This document shows, one piece after another, positions 9,855 through 21,499 of a stretch of 64,000 bases of DNA. The notes beneath the pieces were generated by a model. It did not search any database and had not been told where the DNA came from. It saw only the letters and a program-made list of their open reading frames with translations. The number at the start of each line of letters is the position of its first letter. Positions within the stretch are counted from its first letter, which is position 1. The translations under genes were made by a program, and so were the position numbers. The DNA lies in the NCBI RefSeq assembly GCF_030272615.1, contig NC_081406.1, positions 172,258,361 through 172,322,360 on the forward strand, given 5' to 3'. This stretch comes from Cryptomeria japonica. Taxonomy: Eukaryota > Streptophyta > Pinopsida > Cupressales > Cupressaceae.

Positions 9855-9859
9855 GGTTA

Positions 9860-10555
9860 TCATTCACTCTTGGAACTATCCTCGTATGGAGCCTAAGGAT
9901 TTCCTTGTGGGCTCTAAGTTGGGTTATTCTTAGTCTCTAAGGGACATTGGCCTTACACTTGAGGGTTGCCAAGTCCATAAAGATGCTCATGAAAAGGATT
10001 GCCCACATAGAGGCTTGAAAGGATCACCTATCAGTGCTCATACTGGAGAAACTCAGAAGAGGAGAATGGATAGTCTTTGCGTCAACAATTGGTAGCCCCA
10101 ACAGGACCCAGGTGCTAAAGAAGAAGAAGGAGATAATATCCCAAATTAATGTCACCTCCTCAAGGGTCGATATGTTCATGTGTTTTTCCCTTTGGGGATT
10201 TTTTTAGTTTTCTCCCCTATTTGCACCTTGATGATGCCCCTATGTTCCTCTACTTCAGATTCTATTTTTGTATTCTTTGTTGTCTCACTACTTGAATTTG
10301 AAAATGAGGTTGTGCTCTTTTCTAGTGTTATTTGGATACATGCTCATCATCTTTGAGTTTGTCTTTCTGCTAACTTGGCTCTTAAATTTTTTATCCTTAG
10401 TTGCTAGTCTCTCAATAGCATGCATGGCTAGAGCTTTTCTCATTGTGCCCTTCTTTTTATAATATCATGATAATTTTTTGTAATCATTTTCTTTCTTTAT
10501 TAATATAATTTAGTATGCACTTTGTGGTTTACCCAAAAAATAAAAAAATAAAAAT
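9860..10555 (+). other. LINE 3' region and A-rich tail, downstream of the TRIM-like insertion
   Basis: Removing the TRIM-like element and one GGTTA copy makes this continuous with 8138-9316. It contains a C-x-x-H-rich stretch near 9980-10030 without a clear domain, a hydrophobic frame at 10268-10462 that I do not trust, and the LINE 3' terminus ending in an A-rich tail at about 10535-10555. Confidence 0.55.
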
Positions 10556-10589
10556 ACTATACAAGTATTCAATAACATGAATTCTAGAT

Positions 10590-11140
10590 GGCACAATATT
10601 TTTAATATATATCCTAATGGTAATGTTTACAAAAATTTCATGTATGATAGATTGCAACAAACCAAATAGCCCTAAAATATTGTTTATTTCTTGATCTCTC
10701 TCCCTCTCTACCCTATTTCAAAATGAATTTCCATGTTCTTATAGAGAACATTATATATATATTTAGGAAAAGTTATCTAGAATATTGTTCAATGGTCCAT
10801 GTACATTTGATACTATCCAAGGCCCTAGGATTAATGAACTCTAGTAGTTATCCTTCCCTAATATTTTGCACATTTCCCTAATTGTCATAAAATGACTTCT
10901 TTAAACATATGTGTGAAAAAATATAAGAATTTAAACTTGTTACAACTTCCATTATGAGCATTCCTAGGACTAATATAACAAAATTATGACCTTACAATTA
11001 GTGCATAACTCAAATAAATTGAAAAATAATCTAAAATAAACTAGTTTTGACACAAGAAAATTCTATGAATTATAATAAAGAAACTAAAAAACAATTATTA
11101 AAACATGAAATTCTTTTAAGTCTGATTATTAATATGTGAT
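10590..11140 (+). repeat. Dispersed repeat R1, copy 1
   Basis: It aligns by eye over about 550 bases with 48105-48660, in the same orientation, sharing blocks such as CATCCTAATGGTAATGTTTA-like, CCCTCTCTA and TTTACACAAGAA-like sequences. Neither copy has a long open frame or obvious terminal repeats. Family unknown. Confidence 0.75.
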
Positions 11141-12106
11141 ATCACATAAGAGAAGTACAACAACCATCAAGACAATTTTTTTGGATGATCATGATTATTG
11201 ACTCCCAATTTACTCTTGTGTTACATGACACACAATAGAGAAGCTTTTCCCCTATTTGTGGTAACCATAATGGTTTCATGGTATAATAATGGCATCCATA
11301 AGAATGATTATTATAATTGGTTCGGCACCCAAAAGGAAGAAGTAATCCAAATAAAATTCATCACCCAATAAGAGATTAAATTTCTTGGACAACCCAAAAC
11401 ATAAAAAATCTACACCTATAAAAGATTGGTAGACAATTATTTTTTCCCTTCTCAGAATCCCAAAAGAAAATTGTTAAATTTTCTAACATTATTTAAAATT
11501 ACCTTCAAACCATACGAAATAAAGCCATTAGTAAGAATAGCCCTTTTCAAAATTCTCTCAAAGATTATATTTAGATACAATAGAAACTAAAAACTCATTT
11601 TACATGTGTATTCTTAACATCTAGTAAAATAAAAATTAATCTAATGAGCACCAAGAACATAATTTAAAGTCACAAAATGAATAACAAGTCATATTGGTTT
11701 TTCTTGACTGAGATGATCTGATATAATGAGCTAGCATGATGATAATTAATATTCGAGTATACAAAATATGATGGATCAATCAATCAAAACAAACCACTAC
11801 TGACCCGATCTATAGATCCTACATATTAAACCTCATCATAAAAGATTATAAAAACCTCGTTAACATATATTGTAACACTATTCATTAATGAACACCTTGA
11901 TTCATTCAATCCTGCAAAAACTCATTATTCACCAACATAGATGAAATTAAACAAAAACTTATGTAATTAAATACATTAAACCTTTTAAAAACTAATGATT
12001 TAAATTACACATATAGCCCCTGCAAATTACATATTCATGTTGCATCATATATTCACTATTCTAATTAAGTAGTTCACTATAACTATCAATTTAAATGCAT
12101 TAACTA
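11141..12106. other. AT-rich spacer downstream of the split HIPP-like gene
   Basis: No frame, RNA gene or terminal structure is visible. It lies 3' of the HIPP-like gene on the - strand and may hold the 3' untranslated and flanking DNA of that gene. Confidence 0.5.
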
Positions 12107-12223
12107 GTTCTCTTCTTTTGGCCTCTTTCTTCATCTTTCTCTTCTTCTGATAGCTCGATCGTCTTCTCCCTCTTCTTTTGGCTACTCGTCTACAGCTTCT
12201 TCTATCTCTTCTTCAGCAAGACC
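12107..12223 (-). pseudogene. HIPP-like gene copy A, 3' part of exon 3 (beyond the Gypsy insertion)
   Basis: On the - strand the codons continue exactly the frame left at 25815: ...S-I-G-P, then A-E-E-E-I-E-E-A-V-D-E, a TAG (12184-12182), then P-K-E-E-G-E-D-D-R and a basic-acidic tail to a TAG near 12107. A short acidic or lysine-rich linker after the S-V/I-G-P end of the metal-binding domain is typical of plant HIPP proteins. The junction carries AGACC at 12219-12223, matching GGACC at 25815-25819, so the gene was interrupted by the 12224-25814 element. Confidence 0.75.
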
Positions 12224-12299
12224 TGTTATGTCTTGCATATATTTTCCCCATTAGTCTCCTTGAGTCGAAATGTGGCCCCCCTTTTTCTTTTTTTGGGTG

Positions 12300-12690
12300 C
12301 TTTTAGTTTTTACCTCGGAACTCCAGAACCCCAGAGTCCCCAGGTGTTTTTTGGTTTTGACCTTGGAACTCTAGAGTCTCAGAGTCTTGAGGTCCTTTTG
12401 GTTTTTTTACCTCAGAACTCCGAAGCCCCAAAGTCCTGAGGTCTTTTTTGTTTTTGACCTCGGAACTTCGGAGTCCCGAGGTCCTTTTGGTTTATTTACC
12501 TCGGAACTCCAGAGCCCCGGAATCTCGAGGTCCTTTTGTCTTTTTACCTTGGAACTCTAGAGCCCCAGAGCCCCGAGGTCATCCTTGCTTGCCTGCTTCG
12601 AAACCCCGGATCCCCGGAGTTCCGGGGTGGGGTGTTCTTTTTCTTTTGTCAAGCTCGGAAACCCGGGACCCCAGAATCTCGAGGTTGTGA
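12300..12690 (+). repeat. Degenerate minisatellite, unit about 45 bp with GAACTCC/GGAG palindromes
   Basis: The blocks follow the form ACCTCGGAACTCCAGAGCCC plus CCGAGGTCCTTTTGGTTTTT and recur about eight times. Each block has inverted halves (CCTCGGAAC...GTCCCGAGG), so each can fold. It lies upstream of the TATA box. Confidence 0.75.
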
Positions 12691-12722
12691 TTAACACCTT
12701 CATATGGATGGGGTCAGGGAGA

Positions 12723-12730
12723 TATAAATA
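12723..12730 (+). promoter_or_regulatory. TATA box of the LTR
   Basis: TATAAATA lies in GAGATATAAATAGACATG. Transcription would start near 12755, followed by a leader and the ORF at 13431. Confidence 0.65.
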
Positions 12731-12850
12731 GACATGATGGACTTTTAAAATTCATTTTGTGCATTCAAAGCTCCTCCTCCCTAGCTCCAAGTCGTGAACT
12801 TCTGGACCTCCGAGCTTTCTTTGGCGTTTTCAGGCATTTCGATTCACCAG

Positions 12851-13416
12851 GTTGGTGAATTTTCTCGCCCTTGTTGTGATTTCTAGGTTAGATTTCCTTT
12901 CCTTTCTTTTTTTGTTTGTTTTTCTTTCATTTTTTTTGCGTCCCTTTGTTTTTCATTGTGTGCCCTAGTTTTTGAGTCCGAAATCCCGAAGCCCCAGAGT
13001 TCTGGGCGGCTTCCATTTCATAACCCCAGAACCCTGGAGTTCTGGGTGGTTGGCATGACCTACCCCGGAACCCTAGAGCCTTGGAGTTCGGGGTCTTTTC
13101 ATTTCCACCACCCCGAAACCCCAGATCCCTAGAGTATTGGGGTGTCGTTTCATTTCCACCATCCCGGATCCCCGGAGTTCTGGGCAGTTTCATTTCCACC
13201 ATCCCGTAACCCTGGTTCCCTAGAGTTCTAGGCGGTTTCATTTCCATCACCTCGGAACCCCAGAGCCCTGGAGTTCTAGATCACCCCATTCCTAACCTCA
13301 GAACCCTAGAGTTCCGAGCCTTCTCCCTTTGTGCCAAGCCCGGGACCCCGAAGTCTCGAAGCAAATTAAAGTTTATGCCTAATTTTGGAGACTGAAGATT
13401 TGTGTTTTGCTTGCAG
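12851..13416 (+). other. Possible 566-bp leader intron ahead of the LTR ORF
   Basis: CACCAG|GTTGGTGA at 12850/12851 looks like a 5' splice site, and a T-rich tract ending TTGCAG|GTTC at 13416/13417 like a 3' splice site 14 bases before the ATG. The intron would contain the second minisatellite. This is inferred from the consensus only. Confidence 0.4.
12965..13345 (+). repeat. Second minisatellite of CCCCGGAACCC type
   Basis: About eight blocks combine an ACCCCGGAACCCCAGAGCCC-like half with a GGAGTTCTGGGCGGTTTCAT-like half, at intervals of 45-60 bases. They relate to the 12300-12690 array but carry GGCGGTTTCATTTCCACC linkers. Confidence 0.75.
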
Positions 13417-13430
13417 GTTCGATTAGTTAG

Positions 13431-16400
13431 ATGGACTCATCGTCCAGGAAAAGAGGTAAAGAAATTGATAGACTCCCAGCCACCATGAAATACCATTATC
13501 AATGATAGGTCCATGTTTCAAAGCTTGAGGATAAAATTAGATGGGTTACAGATACTGAAATCGGCCACATAGAAATTGAAGATATCAGGGCTCAATTAGA
13601 TAAACCTAGTCTGGAGGCCCTCCATCAAAGAATCAAGAGATCCAGCCTAGTGGAAGCTATTGTGTTCCCACAGTCATTACAGACCAAAATTAATAATGGC
13701 CATTGCTCCATTTTACAATCTAGAGACTAGAAAGTGCATGGATGCACAAGGAAAAATGGTTATAGACTTGTCCCCAGATATGCTTGGATTCATCTTTGGT
13801 ATCCGCACCAGGGAAGAAGTATTTTTGCTAACCAAAGAAGAGGCTTTAAAGGCATGGAATGACAAAGTATCAGCCAGTAAGAGGCACATGAATGCCAACT
13901 GGCTAGAAGAAGACAGAAAGATAGGGCTCAAGGCAACAGAGATCCCAAGGGCGGATTTCAAAGAACCTCAAAAGGACCTAATCATTATGCTCAGCAGGGC
14001 CTTTGGCAAGCCGAACTGCAAGCATTTCCATCCCTGGATGTTCCAGTTCATGAGCACTATGATAATAGGGAAACAATACTTTGATTGGCCATAGTTCCTC
14101 TCTGATAATATCTGTAAGCAGATGAAAGAGGTGCAGGATACCCAAAAGTTCTTCTTCACATCATATGTCATCTGGGTAGCTGCCAGAGCTGGAAAATTCC
14201 CAGGCCTATAGGTGGAAGGTCAATTGGGAGAGAAAGAAGGACATAAGAAGATATGGGAGTATTATTCCCAACTCACTCTGACCAATGCTAAAGCGCACTT
14301 CAAGAGAGTTAATGATGCCTTCATTTTCCCAATAATCATCAAATTAACAGGGGATGTAGGATATCAGATTAGCCTGGAGGCTATGTCTATCAACCGAGAG
14401 TGGGCATGTTGGTTCATCCAAAACCCACACTCCACTTACATCAAGGTTAGTGGATTCACAGGGAACCCAATGCTGCTACCTCATTACTATAACAATAGGG
14501 TAATTCTGCTGGAATATGTAAGGCAGCTTGTAGGCCTCCAGTCACTGCTATCATCAAAACATAAAATAGGTATTGATTTCTTGGTGTCTATTGGATACTT
14601 TGCCTATTCTAAGATACAAGTGGCAAAGTTAGCGGAACAAGAGCTTCAGGATTTAAACTTAAAAGAATATGATCATGCTAGGGAATTTTATGATCCCTAT
14701 GGGAAACTCAAACAAGCTATGCCTAAGGCATATGAGGGGCAAAGGCCCAGCTTGGAAGACTTTTGGGGCAACCTGCAAGATAGTCTTGAGGTAAGGGAGA
14801 AGAACTATAAAAGATTATCCATGCCACAGGTAAGAGATTTCCGGATTGAAACTAACCTCCCTAAAGACTTGAGGGATGATGGAGAGTTACTTGATCCAAT
14901 TTATAGAGAATCAAGGATAGATAAGAGGCCCCTATCCCCAGTAAAATGGTTTGTAAGTGAAGATACAAATATGGAGAAGGTCTCCCAGGCAGTCATCAAC
15001 AAGACTAAACAATGGTTAAGCCAGAGGGTAAGGCCCAGCGTCTTGAAGACAAAATAAAAGGAATCCACCTCAGGGGTACCTCAGTCAAGGGGCCATAAGG
15101 AGTATGCTTGAAAGACAAGGTCAACCTCAAGGAAAAATACGTCCACCGACCTAGGTGAAGAAGACAAGCCTCAAGAATTCACCGAGGACTTGTTGAAGAA
15201 AATCCAAGAGAAGATGAGGGTGTCTGAATTGTTGAAATAGGCTACAGACCTAGGAGTGATCGACGGATTAGGAGCGGTAACATTGGCCAAAGTACTTCCA
15301 CCAAGGACGGCTATAGGGAGCACCGAAGGAGAGGGTACCCAAGAACAAGAAGAGAATGTAGAAGCTACTAGGGAGATACCCGCTCAGCCACCTTCAATAG
15401 ATGACACAAATGCTCCAAGCAGCACTGCTCCTACACCACCATCAGTCAATATATCTGCAGGGCAACACAGAGTGCAAGGCTTCATATCTACCATTGAAGG
15501 GGTGAAAGTTAGAAACATCGAGTCTGACTCCAATCAGGAAGAAGTGGATCTTGAGCAACAACAGCTGCTAGAAGGCAAAGGGGTTGAGGCAGACGTCATA
15601 TTGAATGAAAGGTTGATCCTAACTCCTCAAGATCAAGAGGACCTTCTTAAGGATATAGAAGGCGGGCAAGGAGAAACAGAGCCAAGTGATGAAGAAATGG
15701 AATTCAACGAGGAGGTCAGTGGAAAACTAGGAGAGTTGCACAAACAACAAACTCTCCAAGCTAACCTAGCCAGCCAGATTTCCTCACCCCAAGATCTGGG
15801 GCAAACAAGAGAAGAAGGAAGAGATGAAGCAGAGGAGTAAGTAGAGGTTCATGTCATAACTATAGATATAGTATCACATCAGGATGATAAAGATGGAGAT
15901 ATACCACAATGGCTGGAGTTTACCTTCAAGAAGAAAAAGAGAAAAGTAGAACTCCCAGAGGTCACTCTATAACAAGTAATCACTGAGGAACCACCAAAGG
16001 TTAAAAGGCTAAAAACCATCCATCATTTGTCAAAAATAGATTTCGGTGAGGTAGTTGCAGATGTGGTAGTTCCACATGAAGTTGAAGGATAGGTTTCTCC
16101 TAAGTATCAAATATCCCAAGTAAATCTGGGTAAGCAAACCAAGTGGGGAGAGCCAGATACTTTGGAGCTAGGCACAAGTGTTGTCAGAGGGCATGTTGAA
16201 AATGAGCACACCTCAAATATGGAGCTTAAGGTGCAACTTGGGCAATATAAACAACTCTTGATTGAAATGAGTAAATCTCTACACTCTTGTAGAGCTGATG
16301 ACCTACCCTCAACCGCATCACTGCCAGAGGGAGAAGTAAAGGCACTAGTAGAGGTGAGACAAGTAGCTACTGCCGCCAAATCTTGGACTCAGATAAATGT

Positions 16401-17050
16401 GGCCAAGATTAGGTTGTTCTTGCAAAATACAGTAGAAATATACCGTAAGGCGGTACAGGCAGGTGGAGCTTTGGCAACCTGCTCCACACAATGGGAGCAG
16501 AAGGTGAACACTTTCAATAAATAGTTCTGAGTTTTGAAAAGGATACTGTAGCTAGGAGAAGAGATGGTAATAAAAGAAGACCTCTTAGGAGGTGATAGCT
16601 ATAAAAACTTACATTCCTATGTATACATTTTGGAGTTGAAGATTGAGATGTTTTAGCAATATATCAAGGATATGACTGAGATTTGGGACCCTCTCCTTAG
16701 AGAAATTTTGTCATACGAGAATTTTGTAACAAATATGCTAGGACCTTTTGGCCTCAAAATAGCTGATACAGGAATAATGGACCAGCAGCAAGTTTTGAAT
16801 CAGTAGGATGCATATGAGGCACAACACCTAGGATCTGTGACCTAGTTTTATGTCGCCCTTATGGACAGATACACATATCTGATCACTCAATATCAGGAGG
16901 TGGCAGACATGGTGAAGGAGTTAGAGGAATAGGGAGCACATGCGGATGAGGTTTTGAAGAAATATAAATTTAGAATTAAGCATGTAGCTAATCCTCCAGT
17001 CCAAGCAGTTGCATGTATAATTGAAAATTATAAAGCTTTTACCAAGAATT
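13431..17050 (+). pseudogene. Large LTR-borne ORF of unknown function (about 1,200 codons, now broken)
   Basis: ATG at 13431 starts a basic N-terminus (M-D-S-S-S-R-K-R-G-K). The frame shifts once near 13,690 and then stays in a single frame to 17050, interrupted by about ten stops, most of them TAG. The N-terminal third contains a block (K-M-V-I-D-L-S-P-D-M-L-G-F-I-F-G-I) that resembles the S-P-x-x-I-x-x-x-L-G motif of the putative plant transposon protein family, a weak resemblance only. The middle (15256-15840) is Glu/Gln/Pro-rich and probably disordered. The C-terminal part (16162-17050) looks coiled-coil. No catalytic or zinc motif is seen. Its C-terminal quarter is repeated at 24118-24774 in the 3' LTR. 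Confidence 0.6.
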
Positions 17051-18092
17051 AAAAGATAAGCAAACAATTGCTAAAGATAGCAAAGCTTTTTCTTGTATTT
17101 TAAACTACTGCTCCTACTCGAGTTCCAATTTTGAGAGAAATTTTGCATGATTACAAAAACATGGCTCACCTAGCAGGGTCTTTATAGTGCTCATGCAACC
17201 CCCATTTTGTAGTTGTTAAGTGGAGTATCAAGGTAGAAACTTGCAAGTAACTGCGACTCCTAGGATCGGTGCTTAAATTATAATAGAGTTATTTCCTAGA
17301 TAGTAGGGTAAAGAACTTCTATAAATTGAGAAGTTGGATTCATTTGTAAGGGTCCCAAATTGATGATTTGTGGCCTACTTAGAGATTTTAGAATATTTTT
17401 CAGATTGATTAAGAAGTTTGAGTTATTTTTTGTTATACATTCATGGAGATTAATATGAAAAGCAGCTTGTAGATTGCCTGATCTACATTTATATTCTACC
17501 AAATTGTTCTATGCAATCTGGTAATGTCTATTATTTTGAGTTAGCAACGTGGTTTAATCTTTTTATCTATCACTCTATGAATCATATTGCGCATGTCAGT
17601 GGTGTATGAGAACTATTGTGATAGGCCATATTGTTGATGATTTTTTTTATTTCCATAGACTTGTGAAATTGATGATTTTGCAGGTTTGCTGGAGGTCCGT
17701 TGTTGAATGCTAACTTGGATAATATTTGATAATTGCTTGGATTGCATGGAACCAATTGAGTAGTTCATTAATTTTTCATTACATTGGTCTTTATTGTTAT
17801 TTTATTGTTTCCATTTATGCTTTGCATTTTATTTCCTAGAGAACCTTAAACCATAAAAATACAAAAAGAGAGGAAGTACAGTTATCCATAACCAGCAAGA
17901 TTTAGTTCTAACCAACAGGCCCCTTTACAGGTATAACCACATCAACCATTGAGCTGCCCATCACCATTGAGACCTGACTATAGAGACCTTGGAGTAGTGA
18001 GTTCTTCCAGACTCGTTACTTTTCAGGAGAGGTGGTGAGTGTTTGCATAAACTACCTGACTGTTGGTGAGTGTGTGAAAACACTCGTCAACA
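17051..18092 (+). other. LTR part downstream of the ORF (untranslated)
   Basis: About 1 kb without an open frame, ending ...ACACTCGTCAACA. A TATAAATT lies near 17317. The stretch is shared with 24775-25814. If a separate shorter LTR existed it would lie here, but I see no purine tract and TG start that would set one off. Confidence 0.55.
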
Positions 18093-18097
18093 AAAAC

Positions 18098-18116
18098 TGG
18101 CACTAGAAGGAGGGCC
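18098..18116 (+). promoter_or_regulatory. Candidate primer binding site of the large Gypsy element
   Basis: TGGCACTAGAAGGAGGGCC begins five bases after the LTR end. TGGC followed by a G-rich stretch recalls the primer sites of Tat and Athila elements. The tRNA is not identified. Confidence 0.5.
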
Positions 18117-18419
18117 AAGACTAATACCCTAATTGGTAAACTGCATATGGTACTTCCAGTAGATGGATTGATGCCCTTTACCCAACCTAACCTCAACAAC
18201 GAGTAAGACGACAATCTTACCCAACTATAGGACTTTGCTTTGGACAATACAAGGATTTACAATGATTGGTTACAAACATGACAAATCTTAGACAACGAGA
18301 GACAAAAGGTTATATGTATAGAAGCAAAGGCAAAAAGACAACTCAATCCTGAGGTGAACCCATGAGAAAATCCACAACCACATCCTCAACCAAAAAATTG
18401 AGGTACTAAGCTGGATCGT

Positions 18420-20200
18420 ATATCATCTTTCTCTCCCAAGAGATTCCACCGAGTCCTTGGGAGTGGTTCTTCACCATCCAACTTAGTTGAATTAGGGCCT
18501 AACATTAGGAGGAAGAAGAACAAATCTAAGAAACAACCCTCAACATCCTCACCAATACAGTCATCCATACCCAACATAGGAGATCAACTGATCCCTAGTC
18601 CTCAGCCTATCGCTACACCTTTTGTGACTCAACATCCACCGTCACTACCTTCGATGGCCTACTTCAACCAAGGCACCACACCATTAGGAACCATACCAGG
18701 AGGTATACATGACCTACCTAGAAACTTGGATAAGTTTTGCAGAAAATTTTACCATTTAGGGGGACGAACGACTGATGAACATATTGAAGCATTCAAAGAT
18801 GCGGTTGTTCGTAATCATATTGAACACCAAGATGTAGTATCTAGACTCTTCCCATATTCACTTGGGGAGAATGAATATAATTGGTACTTAACCTTACCAG
18901 CTAACTCCATCACAGGTTGGGACCTCTTGGAGAAGGCCTTCATTGATCAATTCCGAGTGTACGTAGACCCCGGGACACTATACCATCAGTTCGCTTCTCT
19001 TAAGAAATTGCCAAATGAGCCATTAATGACTTTTAATACTAGCTTCCAAAGGGCATTCAAGAGGCTACAAGCCCCTTACTAGGTAGCACCTAATGTAGCC
19101 ATCGACTCATATCTAAGAGCTATTGACCCTTGGACTACTATTTTTATTAAGAAGAGTGTTCCTCAAGCTCAAAGGGACACCTTGGCGAAAGTCTTCACAT
19201 TAGAAATTATCATGAATCATGAGCTGAATCAAACCCCAGGAGGGATCGGATATAATTCACCTACAAGGGTGAATCAAGGAAACTACAATCAACTCCTAGG
19301 TGTACCCTTGTCTCTACCTATAGGTGCCCCAATGATGAACCCTGTACCAATCTATGCACCCCAACCTCAGGCGAATCAACATTTTGCCGCTCAAGCGTCA
19401 ACTTGGCAAAATGGTACCAATACCACCCTGACTCAAACACAATATGCTGGTCAAGCGCAAGTTGGAAATCAATAATTTGACAACATTAATCCAACGAACC
19501 AACCTCCAACTATGGCACCTGAGAATCAAGGATCCCATATATCCGCTGAAGTAGAAGCCTTAAAGAAAATGATCTCACAGGTTACTTTAGACTTGAGCCA
19601 GCTAAAGATGAATCCTCTAGGAGGGTATAATCAATCCCAACCATGTAATAATTAGCAAAACTACAATACCCAAAACCAAAATCAAAGGTACAATAACAAA
19701 CCTTATAATAGGTAGTGGAATATGGGTCCGAATAATGGTGGGGTGAACCATGATCACCCGGACGCACGAGATAACCCAAACCACACACAAAGTGTTAACC
19801 TTGCTAATATGAATTTGCTAACTAATCGGTGCATGTTGCATGACACAACTGCCCATTCTGATGTTAATTGTGCTTAGTTCAAGAAAATCATAAGAATTGC
19901 TCAAGCTGACTCTCAACCCAAAGATTGTTCCAATAATGAACTTGATAAAGTTAATATTGCCATGCTAGTCAATACTTTCCTGTGTAAAGAATTTCAGGCT
20001 GAAGCTGAAGGTGAACCATGTGTATACAATGCTCAGGCCTTTCAAACCAGGAACAATTACAATCTTAGGAGTCAAGGCAAGGCTCCATTAACAGAGCCAC
20101 CTCCCTCGATGGGTGGGATTGTACCTACTGATGCTAATGCAAGCAAAAACCCTCATCCTCCTCAAGCTTTCCAAGGAACACGCCCTAGACAAGCTTAGGG
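18420..20200 (+). pseudogene. Gypsy gag, broken by stops
   Basis: The frame carries a basic N-terminal part (I-R-R-K-K-N-K-S-K-K) and then the classic retrotransposon gag block at 18720-19082: N-L-D-K-F-C-R-K-F-Y, D-E-H-I-E-A-F-K-D-A, A-x-x-W-Y-L-T-L-P, and F-x-x-Q-F-R-V-Y-V near its end. A Gln/Asn/Pro-rich linker follows. Near 19830 lies C-M-L-H-D-T-T-A-H-S-D-V-N-C, a variant knuckle (C-x2-H-x5-H-x4-C). In-frame TAGs near 19080, 19475, 19650, 19710 and 19877 are single-base changes from CAG or TGG. It would assemble the virus-like particle. Confidence 0.8.
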
Positions 20201-20204
20201 GCAA

Positions 20205-21480
20205 GATTATGTTCTGAAAGGATCATTTGATGTTACTAAGGAGATGGAAAGGATTGCCACCACTATGTCCTTAATGGAAGTATTGAGATATTTCCCTAAA
20301 TAGAAGAGGGCTCTCCTTAGAAAGTTGGAAATATTAGAATCATAGAGCAATGAGGTTAAGATGGCAGACTTTAATGAAGTCAGCGCTAACATCAGTAATG
20401 ATGCAATAGAAAATCCACCATTTTTACTGAGTTTGAAGATATGTGGGAAGAATTTACATAACTATTTGGTAGATTCAGGAGCTTCAGGAAACATAATGCC
20501 CTACTCTATATGCTAGCAACTCAGACTTCAACCAGTACGTGCAAATAGTAAGGTAGTGCAACTAGACAAAACAAAGGTTAACATCATTGGAGAATTGAAA
20601 GATGTATACATCCATTTTGGCATTAATCCTCGAATATCTCGCTATGTTGACATTCAAGTGGTGGATATTCCAAAAGTATATGGGATTCTCCTCAGTAGGG
20701 ATTGGTCCAAGATGTTGGGAGGATATTTCTCAACTTGTATTATGTACTTATGGCTCCCATGGAAGGGGGTAAGCAACCGGATCCGAATTGATAGTGAGCC
20801 TAAATTGAAGAAATTAGTCACGGATTATGGTGCTCTCAATGAAATGGCGTTTGCTGAGGTAAGCCCAAGAGTTTACAGGGTCAATGAGATTCTTACTTTC
20901 TCTTCACTAGCTCCTCTTCAACTATTTCAAGCTGACAAGACTACATATAGAAGGCGGGTCAAAGAGTTTGCTACAATAGTACAACAAGGAATGTGTTTCT
21001 TGGGAAACACTATGAAGATACAAGAGTTGCTTCTTCCGAAGTGGTGTCAGATACACCATGAGGAGCACTCGGAAGTCTCATGTATCCCATGTCAGAATGA
21101 GATTACAAAGTTGATGAGTCCGGTTGCATATGAAGAGGATAATCATACCACCAATATGGAGGAAGTTCAAGGTCTAACTTGTGAATGTTTAGAGCCCCAG
21201 ATAGTTGACCCTGTAGACAAAACTACCTTACCCAAAGAATACAGCTAGGAGATTCTTGCAGTCGAGATTGTTAAAAACGAAGAGGAGGATATTCCTCTGG
21301 AGCCTAAGAAGGAAGAAACACAATCCAAACTTCAACCTCAACCAGAACAAGCTATTCTTAACACTATTGAAGTGTTTATCCAACCCAAAATTGAACAACC
21401 TCAATTATCACAAGGTCTCAAGCTTGAGAAGCAACAATCCTCTCTGAACGCTAACCTTATCATTGACCCAAAGGTGAAAA
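20205..21480 (+). pseudogene. Gypsy protease (retropepsin) and linker
   Basis: After the linker D-V-T-K-E-M-E-R-I-A and the V-L-R-Y-F-P-K block comes the retropepsin active site L-V-D-S-G-A-S-G-N-I-M-P near 20469-20500. The protease continues to about 20,750 (W-S-K-M-L-G-G-Y), in the open frame 20556-21248. A TAG near 20,515 breaks the frame. The rest, to 21480, is a linker rich in Cys, Glu and Pro without a known domain. It belongs to the same polyprotein as gag and RT. Confidence 0.75.
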
Positions 21481-21499
21481 ATATGAAGAGACCAAAAGA

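Larger units (their letters stand above)
5655..10555 (+). mobile_element. Decayed LINE (RT, zinc-binding region, RNase H, 3' region) carrying a TRIM-like insertion
   Basis: The coding order RT, RT-associated zinc region, RNase H is that of plant L1-type LINEs. The 3' end near 10500-10555 reads TTAATATAATTTAGTATGCA and then an A-rich tail (AAAAAATAAAAAAATAAAAA), the hallmark of target-primed insertion. The 5' part (ORF1, endonuclease) is missing. A TRIM-like element is inserted at 9322-9854. Confidence 0.8.
12224..18092 (+). repeat. Putative 5.87-kb 5' LTR that contains its own ORF
   Basis: The left edge is fixed by the host-gene junction, and the right edge by the CA end followed by a TGG primer site. 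Only its last 1.69 kb (16398-18092) has a partner in the 3' LTR (24118-25814), because a deletion removed the rest of the 3' LTR. The inverted ends are TGTT/AACA. If correct, the LTR includes two minisatellites, a TATA box, a possible intron and an ORF of about 1,200 codons. The alternative is a normal LTR with an ORF placed by rearrangement. Confidence 0.6.

Noticed and set aside
17208-18092. A short LTR (TGTAGTTG...GTCAACA) pairing with the matching part of 24118-25814
   Set aside because: No purine tract precedes 17208. The similarity extends well upstream into coding sequence (16398), and the insertion's left border at 12224 is fixed by the host gene. A short LTR cannot explain all three facts.
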